A stretch of 64,000 bases of DNA from Candidatus Didemnitutus sp. Its GTDB lineage: Bacteria > Verrucomicrobiota > Verrucomicrobiia > Opitutales > Opitutaceae. The stretch is from the NCBI GenBank assembly GCA_019634575.1, contig JAHCAY010000001.1, positions 2,418,001 to 2,482,000 of the forward strand, given 5' to 3'. This document shows positions 25,750 to 33,823 of this stretch, piece after piece. The notes below the pieces were generated by a model. The model saw nothing but the letters and a program-made list of their open reading frames with translations. It was not told the origin of the DNA and did no database searches. The position numbers and the translations under genes were made by a program. How positions within the stretch are numbered: position 1 is the first letter of the stretch; the number at the start of each line of letters is the position of its first letter.

Positions 25750-27054
25750 TTAAAACCAGTCATCGGTGTCGCGCTGCATCGTGAAAACCAGCGCCATCTC
25801 CGCGCGCGTGTTCACCGCCATGCCCGCCTTCTGGCCCGGCGCGAACTTCCACTCCGCCAACGCCGCGAGTGCCGGCTCATCGAACGCGCCGTGCGTCGAC
25901 GACAGCACCTTCGCATCCGCGACCGCGCCATCGGACCCGATGACAAAACTCACCACCGCACGCCCCGTGATGCCGAACTCACGCATCACCGCCGGATACG
26001 CCGGCGGCACCTGTTTCAACGGCCGCGGCATCAGATCCAACTCCGCCAGCGGCAACACCGGACCGGCTGGAGCCGTGGCGCGTGGATGCGCGGGCGCTGT
26101 CGCCACGCGAGCCGCCTGTCGTTTTTGCCACTCGTCGAACCGCTCGCGCACGCGCGCCTGCAACCCCGGCAGCTCCGCCGCCGCCACGCGCAACCGCTCC
26201 AGCTCATCGCTGCCGCCAGACGGCGCGCGCCGCCGCCGCTGCTCGGCCGCGACGTCGTCGGCCATCGTCTGGATTCGCACGACATCCTGCGCCAGCGCCG
26301 CATTCGCACGGTATTGCACCACGCCGGTCAATGCCCCCGCAGCCAACACCGCCGCACCCACCGTCCACTGTAGTTTCGTCACAGCCATAAGAAATCCGCT
26401 CACGCCGATCGCCGACGCCGGAGCTCCCGCCGCGATCGCGCCCGCGAGTCCGCTCGGTGCCGCGCCGATCGCGTTCACCGCCAAGGCCGACGCGAGCGCG
26501 GAAGCGCTCGACCCGATGCCGCGCCGCGCCAGCGCGCCGTGCAATTTGTCGAGCGCACGCTCCACCCGCATGCGTGCCCCATTTTCGCCGAGGCGCAGGC
26601 GCACACCGATTTCGGCGAAGGCACGATTCTCGAAATACCGCAGCAGCACCGCCTCGCGGTCGCCCTCATTCAGCTCCCGCATCGCGTCGTCGATCACCGG
26701 CCGCAACACCGTCCAGTCCGCCGTCGGTTCGCCATTCCGCGTCAGCTCGTCCATCGCGTGTGCCTCCCGTTCGCGCCGCCGTCGGCGCTGTTCCGTCCGC
26801 ACCGCCTTGGCCGCCGCATAGCCCGCACTCGTGTAGAGCCAACCGGTAAGCGACTCGCGCCCGGCGAGCGCCGCCGCCTTGCGCGCGAGATCGGCAAAAA
26901 CCTGCTGCGCGACATCGCGCGCGAGGTGGGCATCGCCGCCGACCTGTCGCAACGCCGCCGAATACACCAGCGGCAGCCGCCGCCCGACGAGTTCGGCAAA
27001 CGCGCCTTGATCGGAGGCCTCGGCGTAACGGCGGAGCAGTTCGGCATCTTCCAT
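25750..27054 (-). CDS. ECF sigma factor fused to membrane anchor and TonB C-terminal domain
   Basis: A 434-residue protein joining two functions. Residues 12-95 are sigma region 2 (LVGRRLPLVYSAALRQVGGD, DVAQQVFADLARKA, LTGWLYTSAGYAAA) and 118-172 are region 4 (ELNEGDREAVLLRYFENRAF, then AEIGVRLRLGENGARMRVER). An Ala-rich linker leads to one TM helix (about 228-247), a coiled coil (255-312), a Pro/Ala stretch and a TonB C-terminal domain (343-428: PPAYPAVMREFGITGRAVVS, FVIGSDGAVADAKVL, WKFAPGQKAG). The sigma part would be cytoplasmic and the TonB-like domain periplasmic, so the protein could sense a periplasmic or outer-membrane partner directly. A palindrome of the HTH regulator lies 78 bp upstream. 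Confidence 0.88.
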   Translation of the reverse strand: MEDAELLRRYAEASDQGAFAELVGRRLPLVYSAALRQVGGDAHLARDVAQQVFADLARKAAALAGRESLTGWLYTSAGYAAAKAVRTEQRRRRREREAHAMDELTRNGEPTADWTVLRPVIDDAMRELNEGDREAVLLRYFENRAFAEIGVRLRLGENGARMRVERALDKLHGALARRGIGSSASALASALAVNAIGAAPSGLAGAIAAGAPASAIGVSGFLMAVTKLQWTVGAAVLAAGALTGVVQYRANAALAQDVVRIQTMADDVAAEQRRRRAPSGGSDELERLRVAAAELPGLQARVRERFDEWQKRQAARVATAPAHPRATAPAGPVLPLAELDLMPRPLKQVPPAYPAVMREFGITGRAVVSFVIGSDGAVADAKVLSSTHGAFDEPALAALAEWKFAPGQKAGMAVNTRAEMALVFTMQRDTDDWF

Positions 27055-27131
27055 CGCGGTTTTCCTTTAGCACCCGCCCGCGCGCAAAGCGCACAAAATT
27101 TCCCGCCCCCGTCCAGCCGCTTCGCCGGAAA

Positions 27132-27150
27132 TGTAACCTATTAGGTTACA
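27132..27150. promoter_or_regulatory. 19-bp perfect palindrome, site 4, between sigma-TonB and kinase-like genes
   Basis: TGTAACCTATTAGGTTACA, with flanks CCGGAAA and TTTTCCG that continue the dyad. It is identical to site 3 over 31 bases although 10.5 kb away. It lies in the 216-bp divergent gap, 78 bp from the sigma-TonB start and 121 bp from the kinase-like start. Confidence 0.75.
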
Positions 27151-27270
27151 TTTTCCGCGCCCGCGCATTCCAATCCCCGCTCTGGCCGCGGGGTCTCGCG
27201 CGCGTAAACTACGCTTGCGGCGGAGCACGCTGCCCGCCGCGCAACGTCAACCGTTTCTCCCCCTCGTGCC

Positions 27271-28020
27271 ATGACGCCGCACACCTACCTCGAACACGGC
27301 CTCTCCGTCCTGCACGCGCGCCTGCGCACTCCGCGCACTGCCGCCGGCCCCGCCTCGCCCGCCAAGATTCACCCGTTCATCACCCTCTCCCGCGAGACCG
27401 GCGCGGGTGCCACCACGCTCGGTCGGGAACTGGTTCCACTCCTCGACCGCGACTTCCACGGCGACGAAGCCCGCTGGGTGCTCCTCGACCGCGATTTGCT
27501 CGACCAAGCCCTCAAGCACCACAGCCTGCCCGCCACGCTCGCGGAGTTTCTCCCCGAGGATCGCGTCTCGGAAATCCGCGCCACCATCGGCGAACTCGTC
27601 GGCCTCCACCCGTCGCTCTGGCAACTCGAGCAGAAAGTCGCCGAGGCCGTCCTCCAGCTCGCGCACGTCGGCCACGTCATCCTCGCCGGCCGCGCCGCGC
27701 ATCTCATCACCCGCGCCCTGCCCGGCGGCCTGCATGTGCGCCTCGTAGCGTCGCGTGACGTCCGGATCGCGCGCACCGCCCAAAGCCTACATTGCAACCA
27801 CGCCGACGCCGCGCGCCATGTGGATCAGCAGGACGAAGCTCGCCGGCGCTTCGTCCGCGCCAACTTCGACGCCGAGCTCGACGACCCGCACGCTTACGAC
27901 TTGGTGATCAACACCGATCACCTCGATGCGAATGCCACCGCCGAATTGGTGGCGTTCGCGCTCAAACAACACCTGCACGCGAAGACCGCGACGGACGCCC
28001 CTTTCCCTCTCACGACGTAG
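27271..28020 (+). CDS. Cytidylate-kinase-like family protein
   Basis: A 249-residue P-loop protein of the cytidylate-kinase-like family. The nucleotide-binding loop is ITLSRETGAGATTLGREL, the variant in which S-R-E/Q replaces the G-x-x-G-x-G start of true kinases. Downstream are VLLDRDLLDQALKHH, GHVILAGRAAHLI and VRLVASRDVRIAR, and a LID region with DEARRRFVRANF, all in the expected order. The family is widespread in Verrucomicrobiota but its substrate is not established; true CMP kinase activity should not be assumed. It is divergent from the sigma-TonB gene and shares its upstream palindrome. Confidence 0.88.
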   Translation: MTPHTYLEHGLSVLHARLRTPRTAAGPASPAKIHPFITLSRETGAGATTLGRELVPLLDRDFHGDEARWVLLDRDLLDQALKHHSLPATLAEFLPEDRVSEIRATIGELVGLHPSLWQLEQKVAEAVLQLAHVGHVILAGRAAHLITRALPGGLHVRLVASRDVRIARTAQSLHCNHADAARHVDQQDEARRRFVRANFDAELDDPHAYDLVINTDHLDANATAELVAFALKQHLHAKTATDAPFPLTT

Positions 28021-28080
28021 CGCGAGTGTGGGCGAGACCAAGCTCGTCCTCGGAGTGCGCATCGCGTCACGCAAAGAGTG

Positions 28081-28139
28081 GCGGGAGCCTCCAGCTCCCG
28101 CATAGCCGAAACTCGTCCTACGAGGGCTGGAAGCTCTCA
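28081..28139. repeat. REP-like double hairpin element
   Basis: GCGGGAGC (28081-28088) pairs with GCTCCCGC (28094-28101), and a second, inverted partial copy (GAGGGCTGGAAGCTCTCAC) ends near 28140. The first hairpin matches the element at 8397-8418. It lies between the kinase-like gene and the APC permease in non-coding DNA. Paired, inverted hairpins like this are typical of REP/BIME elements. Confidence 0.55.
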
Positions 28140-28213
28140 CCGCATTAGATCTGAAATCGGCTGCCCTCGCACGCGTTGACTCGCCGGCACACGGTGCCCA
28201 ACTTCGCGGCCGC

Positions 28214-29500
28214 ATGACGAACCCCGCGTCGCCCCCGCTCGTCCGCGCGCTCGGCCGCTGGACCATGACGGCGCTCGTCGTCAACGGTGTGATCGGCTCC
28301 GCCATCTTCGGCCTGCCCGACGACATCGTGCGCCTCGTCGGCAACGCCGCGCCGCTCGCCTACCTGCTCGCCGCGGCCGCGATGCTGGTGTTCATCGCGG
28401 TATTCGCCGAACTCAGCTCGCAATTCACCGAGCCCGGCGGCCCCTACCTCTACGCGCGCGAGGCGTTCGGGCGCTTCTGGGGCGTGGAGATGGGCTGGTT
28501 CACCTGGCTCGTGCGCCTCACCGCCGCCGCGGCCAACGCCAACCTCTTCGTCATTTATCTCGGCGAATTCTGGCCCGAGGCCACGCAACCGCTCCCGCGC
28601 ACGCTCATGCTCGCCGGCCTGATCGGCGCGCTCACGCTCATCAACTACCTCGGCGTCACCGGCGCCGCGCGGCTCTCCAATCTATTCACCGCCGCGAAGC
28701 TCTTGCCACTCGCGCTGCTCATCCTCATCGGCTTCGCCTTCTCGCGCCTCGTCCCCGCACCCGCACCGCTGCCGCCGCCGGCGGAGACGAAATGGATGAG
28801 CGCGTTTATCATCCTGCTCTTCACCTACGGTGGCTTCGACATGGCGCTGATCCCGGCCGGCGAATGCCGCGACACGCGCCGCGACCTGCCGTTTGCGCTC
28901 TTCACCGGCCTCGCGGTCATCACGACGATCTACGTGCTGCTGCAACTCGTGGCGATGCGCACCGTGCCCAACCTGCCCGACAGCGCGCGTCCGCTCGCCG
29001 ACGCCGCGCGCTCGCTCGTCGGACCGATCGGCGCCTCGCTCATCGCCGTCGGCGCGATGGTATCGACCTCCGGCTACCTCAGCGCGCAACTCATCGGCGT
29101 GCCGCGCCTGACCTTCGCCCTCGCCCAGCGCGGCGATTTTCCCGCGGCCTTCGGCGCCGTGCACCCGCGTTTCCGCACGCCGCATTTCTCGATTCTCGCG
29201 TGGGGCGTGCTGACGTTCGCCCTGGCGCTCTACGGCAACTTCGCCTGGAACGTCGGCCTGTCCGGCGCCGCGCGCCTGCTAACCTACGGCCTCTCTTGCG
29301 CCGCGCTGATCAAGCTCCGCCGCCTGCGCCCCGAGGTCTCCGCCCTGCGCCTGCCCGCCGGCGATCTCATCGCCGGCCTCGGCCTGCTGCTCTGCGTGGT
29401 GATGGCGAGCGGCATGGAGCTCGGCCACGTCTGGGCCATCGCGCTCGTGGCCGCGATCGCCGCGCTCAACTGGACGCTGGCGCGGAGAGTTCCCCGGTAG
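28214..29500 (+). CDS. APC-superfamily amino acid permease
   Basis: A 428-residue transporter with about 12 TM helices. The TM1 signature is VVNGVIGSAIFGLPDDI, the unwound G-S-x-I-F-G segment that binds substrate in APC transporters. Further hallmarks are FAELSSQFTEPGGPYLYARE (TM2-TM3), LFTYGGFDMALIPAGECRD in TM6, and MVSTSGYLSAQLIGVPRLTF in TM8. It probably imports or exchanges an amino acid or amine by proton or solute coupling; the specific substrate is not predictable. Its end overlaps the end of the convergent PucC-like gene by 35 bp. Confidence 0.92.
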   Translation: MTNPASPPLVRALGRWTMTALVVNGVIGSAIFGLPDDIVRLVGNAAPLAYLLAAAAMLVFIAVFAELSSQFTEPGGPYLYAREAFGRFWGVEMGWFTWLVRLTAAAANANLFVIYLGEFWPEATQPLPRTLMLAGLIGALTLINYLGVTGAARLSNLFTAAKLLPLALLILIGFAFSRLVPAPAPLPPPAETKWMSAFIILLFTYGGFDMALIPAGECRDTRRDLPFALFTGLAVITTIYVLLQLVAMRTVPNLPDSARPLADAARSLVGPIGASLIAVGAMVSTSGYLSAQLIGVPRLTFALAQRGDFPAAFGAVHPRFRTPHFSILAWGVLTFALALYGNFAWNVGLSGAARLLTYGLSCAALIKLRRLRPEVSALRLPAGDLIAGLGLLLCVVMASGMELGHVWAIALVAAIAALNWTLARRVPR

Positions 29501-30773
29501 CGCGCGTCGCGGACGGTTGCAGGCGAAGCGTGAGCCCGAACGCCGCCGACAGCATCGCGACCTCGAAGGCGAACAACGCCGAATACGCCGCCAGCGCGCT
29601 GCCCGTGGCGAGGCGCATCGCGTCGACCACGATGCCGCCCATCAAGCTGCCCGCCGCATGGCCGAGCATGTTGGCCACGCCCCACACGCCCATGAGCAGC
29701 CCCGCGCGCACCGGCGTTGTGAATTCCACCACGCTGCCGAGCATGCCCGCGCCCGCGAGTCCCGTGCCGAAACCCATCACGAGCACGAGCCAGCGAAACG
29801 CCTCCGGCGTGCCGGCCAATCCGACCGCCGCCACCGCGCTGAACACCACGATGCTCACGCCGAGCCCGATGCGCATCAGCCGCAACGCCCCGAGCACGCG
29901 CAACAGCCACAACCCCGACAGCAACATCGCCGCGAGCACACCGAGTCCCCAGAACATCGTCAGCCGCGTCGTCGCGCCGACGCTCATCCCGAGCACGAGC
30001 GCGCCGTAAGGCTCGAGCAACACATCCTGCGCGAGCGTCCCGATGAACGTGCAAATCACCACGACGAACAGCCGCCGCACTTGCGGATCGGCCCACACGT
30101 AGTCGCGCACCACTTCACCGAACGGCTTGCCGCGCGCCGTCTCCGCGTTCGCGGCGCCGGTCGCGCACGCTTCCTGGCCGGGCACAGCCACGACGGCGAG
30201 CGCGACCACCACGAGGCCGACGATGTTCGCCACCAAGACAAGTCGCGCCGGATCGTAATGCTCCAGCGCCTTGCCCAGCGCGCCTGCGCCTATGACCGAG
30301 CCGAGCAACGTTACGACCTCGTAGAGCGTCACTGCGCGCGCGCGAACCGAGCCGCTGAATTTTTCCGCCAGCAGCGCCTGGTAGGTGTTGTGCGCGAGGT
30401 TGCGCCCGACGCCGTAGAGCAAAAACGCCAGCACCGCGCCCGGCACGAACGACGCCGGCGTCGCCGCGGTGCGCACCGTCCAATTCGCTATCGCCGCCAC
30501 TCCCCCGCCGATCAGCAGCGCACCGAGGATCAGGTATGGTTCGCGCCGGCGCCCGAAGATCGGAAATCCGTCCGAGCGGTAGCCGAACCACAACCGCAGC
30601 GGCGAGACGAGCAACGGGAGCGCGAATAGCAGCGCCACGAGTGTCGCGGGGAGCTTCAGCTCCGCGATCATCACACGGTTCAACGTCCCGCCGATGAGCA
30701 CGCCGCTCAGCCCGTAGGCGACCGGGAACGCGCCGAGGCGGACGTGGTTCGCGATGCGCGCCGCGCCGCTCAC
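29466..30773 (-). CDS. PucC/BCD-family MFS transporter-like protein
   Basis: A 435-residue protein with 12 TM helices. The start is a GTG that overlaps the TGA of the upstream gene (GTGA). Family hallmarks are LKLPATLVALLFALPLLVSP, FGYRSDGFPIFGRRREPYLI (the conserved loop between TM2 and TM3), RARAVTLYEVVTLLGSVIGA, and DVLLEPYGALVLGMSVGATT. These are characteristic of PucC/LhaA, which deliver bacteriochlorophyll to light-harvesting complexes in phototrophs. No photosynthesis gene is visible nearby, so either the family has another job here or the pigment genes are elsewhere. It is translationally coupled to a membrane protein of unknown function. Confidence 0.85.
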   Translation of the reverse strand: MSGAARIANHVRLGAFPVAYGLSGVLIGGTLNRVMIAELKLPATLVALLFALPLLVSPLRLWFGYRSDGFPIFGRRREPYLILGALLIGGGVAAIANWTVRTAATPASFVPGAVLAFLLYGVGRNLAHNTYQALLAEKFSGSVRARAVTLYEVVTLLGSVIGAGALGKALEHYDPARLVLVANIVGLVVVALAVVAVPGQEACATGAANAETARGKPFGEVVRDYVWADPQVRRLFVVVICTFIGTLAQDVLLEPYGALVLGMSVGATTRLTMFWGLGVLAAMLLSGLWLLRVLGALRLMRIGLGVSIVVFSAVAAVGLAGTPEAFRWLVLVMGFGTGLAGAGMLGSVVEFTTPVRAGLLMGVWGVANMLGHAAGSLMGGIVVDAMRLATGSALAAYSALFAFEVAMLSAAFGLTLRLQPSATRATGELSAPASS

Positions 30774-32011
30774 GCCGGCGAAACCGTAGTGGACGCAGCA
30801 GGCTTGCCGAAGCCCAGCGCCTCCTTCAGCCAGCTCCACGCCTTGCGCAGGCCGACTTCGCAGGTGCCGTTGATGTGATACGTGCGGGCGAAGAGTTCCT
30901 CGTGGCCGAGGTAACGCGGCGGGAGCAGCAGCAGCGTCTCATTCCGGTCCGTCGCCGGGTTGTGGCCGAGAACCTCGGAGTAGAACACGCCGCGACCGAC
31001 CACCATGCCGTCGCGCGGCACTGCAATCTCACGCTCGGCGAGCACGAGCCACGGGCGGAACTTGAAGGTCAGCGCGCCGTCCTTCGCCTGCCAGAGCCGG
31101 CCGTAGGTGCGCAGCGGCACGCCTTCGAGCTTGCGACCGAGGAAGAGCTTGTTGCCATCCGCGAGCAGCGCGAAGCGTTTGCGGCGACTGGTGAAAAAGT
31201 CCCAGCAGAAGATCGTGCCGAACGTCGTCAGGCGGAAAGCCCAGCCCGAGACGAAATAGGCGAAGATGATGATCGCGACCGACAGCGTCGCGCCGACCAC
31301 CGGGTCGATGAACGCCAGCCCGGTCACGAGGCCGAGCAGAGCCGTGCGCGTGGCCTTGAGCGCCGCATCGACCGCGCCCCACGGGCTGAGGAGGATGAGG
31401 ACATTGATCGCGTGCGACGCGATCCAGACGACGGCGTGCACCGCGATGGCGAGCGGCACCATCAGGATCGTGAGCAGCCAGGAGAAATCCATCGCGCCAA
31501 GGTGCACCATCGCGAGATTGCCGAGGTGCAGATCGAGTCCGGCGGTCGGCGTGCCGCGCGCGGCCATGACTTTCGATGCCGCTGCGACCAGAACCGGCAC
31601 GACCGCACCGGTGGCGACGAGGCCGCTGACCTTGTTTTCCACCGTCTCGAGCACATCGAGCGGCTTCTTCATGCCCGGCGGCACGGCGGCGCCGAAAGCG
31701 TCCTTGGCCGCGCAGCCACCCACGAGCAGAAAGCCGCAGCCCCAGACCAGCGGGTTGGCGAACCAGGGCAATGCGGCCTTCTCGGCGTCGGTATGAGCAC
31801 CCCACCATTGGTAGGCGCCGATCGTGCTGACGCCGAGCAGCGGCGAGATGGCGACACCCGTGATCTGCGTGGCGGTCTTGGCCAGCTCGAGGCCGGCGCT
31901 CGGCACGTCGCCGTCCTTGCCCTTCGGGGCCGGATTCGACGCCGCCCACAGCGGCACGGCGAAAACACACACGACGCAAAGCAACGCGACGAGAGGGGCG
32001 AGTCGTTTCAT
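30770..32011 (-). CDS. Integral membrane protein of unknown function, coupled to PucC-like gene
   Basis: A 413-residue protein I do not recognise. The ATG at 32011 gives a clear signal peptide (KRLAPLVALLCVVCVFAVPL, cleaved near WAAS). The middle has about six hydrophobic segments: near 65-85, 105-125, 150-170, 195-225, 255-275 and 280-300. The C-terminal ~110 residues are soluble, with strands such as ALTFKFRPWLVLAEREIAVP and VFYSEVLGHNP, and KNETLLLL-like and YLGHEELF segments. Its stop overlaps the start of the PucC-like gene by four bases, so both are made together and may act in one membrane pathway. Confidence 0.68.
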   Translation of the reverse strand: MKRLAPLVALLCVVCVFAVPLWAASNPAPKGKDGDVPSAGLELAKTATQITGVAISPLLGVSTIGAYQWWGAHTDAEKAALPWFANPLVWGCGFLLVGGCAAKDAFGAAVPPGMKKPLDVLETVENKVSGLVATGAVVPVLVAAASKVMAARGTPTAGLDLHLGNLAMVHLGAMDFSWLLTILMVPLAIAVHAVVWIASHAINVLILLSPWGAVDAALKATRTALLGLVTGLAFIDPVVGATLSVAIIIFAYFVSGWAFRLTTFGTIFCWDFFTSRRKRFALLADGNKLFLGRKLEGVPLRTYGRLWQAKDGALTFKFRPWLVLAEREIAVPRDGMVVGRGVFYSEVLGHNPATDRNETLLLLPPRYLGHEELFARTYHINGTCEVGLRKAWSWLKEALGFGKPAASTTVSPA

Positions 32012-32060
32012 GGCGGGCAACATAGTCCGCCCCGCCCGCTTGAAAAGTCCGCAGATGCCC

Positions 32061-33743
32061 CTATTTCGCCGGTGCCGGCAAATCCGCCCCGGCAATCTGC
32101 TCCCAGCCGTAGTAGTGGAACACGCGGCCGTTGGACATCGCGACGAACAGGCCGTGCGGGAACAACTCGCCGAGCGGCTGCGCGGTCACGTCGCTGCCGT
32201 CGCTTTCGATCGCGGCGACGTCGACGATCTTCACCGCGCGATGCTCGTGCGGGTGGCCGGGCGCGCCTTCCCGCGGGAAAAGCCAGAACTTGTTCGCCTG
32301 CTGGTCGGACACGATCACATAGCCGGTGCCGTCGGGGCGCTTCCAGATCGAGATGCCTTCGTGATCGCCGGCGAAACCGCTCTTCGCGAAACACGCGAGT
32401 TCGCGACCGGCGTCGGGCGCGTCGGGATCGGCGGCGTATTTGCGGACGCCGAATTGCTCGTCGGAATAGTAGACGTAGCCGAGCTCGGCATCGACGGCGA
32501 TGGCCTCGATCTCCTTCTTGCCGCTGTAGGCGCCGAACTGGCGGACGAGCGTCATTTTCACGTGGCCGGAACCGTCGTCCTCGAGGCGGTATTGCCCGAT
32601 GTAGCCCTGCGCCGGTCCGGACTTGCCGCCGACGAACGCGAACATCGCGCCATCGCGCGGGCGGCGGTAGAGCGCGATGCCCATCGGCGCGCGGCGCGGA
32701 TCGCCATCGAACACCACGAGGTCGCCTTTATCGACACAGGTCATCTCGGGCAGCGTGAAGATACGCAGGCGCTTCTCCTCGCGCTCGGTCGTCACCGCGA
32801 TCGCGACGTCGCGGCCGCCGAGGCGGAAGCCGTCGGCGATGTCGACGTTGTTGGGCCGCTTGAGGCCGGGGACTCGGCGCACGATCTTGCCGTGCAGGTC
32901 GAAAACGTAGAGCGCGCCGTCGGTGTCCTTGTCGGTGCCGACGATGAGGCTTTGCGCGGGATCGGCGGGATTGATCCAGATCGCCGGGTCGTCGGTGTCG
33001 TGCTGCACCGGCTCGGTGACGACGCGCGGCGAGAGCACGCCGGCCTTCCAACCGGGCAGCGCGGCGGCGGCTGGCGTGGCGGCGAGGCGTCTGGCCTCGG
33101 CGAGCGCGCGCTGGAAGTCGACCTCGTCCGCGTCGTTCCATTGCACCCGTTCGCGCAGGAAGTCGGCCCAGAGGAATTCCTGGAAGAACACGCCCTTCAA
33201 CTCGGTGAAGGCACCGGCGTCCATCAGCGCCCAGGCGAGGCCGCGCCACGGATCGCGCTGCATCTCGAGCAGCGTCGCCGGCAATTTGTCCGGCGCGACG
33301 GGCCGGCCGGCGGCGTCCTTGAGATAGGTGTAGTTGCTCGCCTGCATGCGCGCCCAGAACGCGGCGGGCGCGAGCGCGGACCAGTTGGCGAAGACGTGGG
33401 CGTAGACGGTCTTGTCGGCGTGCTGCGACTCGAGGAGGGCGCGGATCGTGTGGTGTCCGTCGGCCATGAACGGCACGCCGCCGGGGCCGATGACGATCGG
33501 GACGTCCTTGTCCTGCAGGTAGGCGGCGAGCGCCGCGGCGTCCTTGGCGTCGAGCTTGGCGCGCTTGAAGAGCACCTCGCGCCAGCCGAGCGCGGCCTGC
33601 GTCGGGTGCAGCGCGCGGGCGTCGATCGTGCAGGCGGCGCCGGCGGTCAGGTCGGCGCGGAACGGCACGTAACCGGGCGCGGCGGCGCGGGTGTCGATGC
33701 AGCCGAGCGCGCACAGCAGGAAGGCGGACAGGAGGCGTTTCAT
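32061..33743 (-). CDS. Secreted fusion of ParB-like (ParBc_2) domain and beta-propeller phytase
   Basis: A 560-residue protein with an N-terminal signal peptide (about 1-21). Residues 40-235 match the ParBc_2 family: LHPTQAALGWREVLFKR, then VPIVIGPGGVPFMADGHHTI with the conserved D-G-H-H. Residues 245-555 are a six-bladed beta-propeller phytase: QHDTDDPAIWINPADPAQSL, GTDKDTDGALYVFDL, RPNNVDI, IGQYRLEDDGSGHV, DHEGISIW and a Ca2+-ligand-rich YYSDEQFGVRKYAADPD. Beta-propeller phytases remove phosphate from Ca-phytate in the periplasm or outside. The ParB-like domain may be a second hydrolytic or binding module. It lies just downstream of a TonB receptor on the same strand. Confidence 0.88.
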   Translation of the reverse strand: MKRLLSAFLLCALGCIDTRAAAPGYVPFRADLTAGAACTIDARALHPTQAALGWREVLFKRAKLDAKDAAALAAYLQDKDVPIVIGPGGVPFMADGHHTIRALLESQHADKTVYAHVFANWSALAPAAFWARMQASNYTYLKDAAGRPVAPDKLPATLLEMQRDPWRGLAWALMDAGAFTELKGVFFQEFLWADFLRERVQWNDADEVDFQRALAEARRLAATPAAAALPGWKAGVLSPRVVTEPVQHDTDDPAIWINPADPAQSLIVGTDKDTDGALYVFDLHGKIVRRVPGLKRPNNVDIADGFRLGGRDVAIAVTTEREEKRLRIFTLPEMTCVDKGDLVVFDGDPRRAPMGIALYRRPRDGAMFAFVGGKSGPAQGYIGQYRLEDDGSGHVKMTLVRQFGAYSGKKEIEAIAVDAELGYVYYSDEQFGVRKYAADPDAPDAGRELACFAKSGFAGDHEGISIWKRPDGTGYVIVSDQQANKFWLFPREGAPGHPHEHRAVKIVDVAAIESDGSDVTAQPLGELFPHGLFVAMSNGRVFHYYGWEQIAGADLPAPAK

Positions 33744-33748
33744 GGGGG

Positions 33749-33783
33749 AAAATTACCGGGCTGCCTCACTCGAGACAGCCCGG
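33749..33783 (-). terminator. Hairpin between TonB receptor and phytase gene
   Basis: CCGGGCTG (33756-33763) pairs with CAGCCCGG (33776-33783), and on the minus strand it is followed by TAATTTT. The hairpin ends about 12 bp before the phytase ATG, so it could terminate the receptor transcript or act as a partial terminator that lowers phytase expression relative to the receptor. Confidence 0.5.
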
Positions 33784-33823
33784 ACGTGGCACACAACACA
33801 GACACAAATGGCGGCGGAGGGGC

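Noticed and set aside
27271..28020. True CMP kinase (cmk)
   Set aside because: The P-loop is the S-R-E-x-G-A-G variant of the cytidylate-kinase-like family, so essential CMP kinase function should not be assumed.
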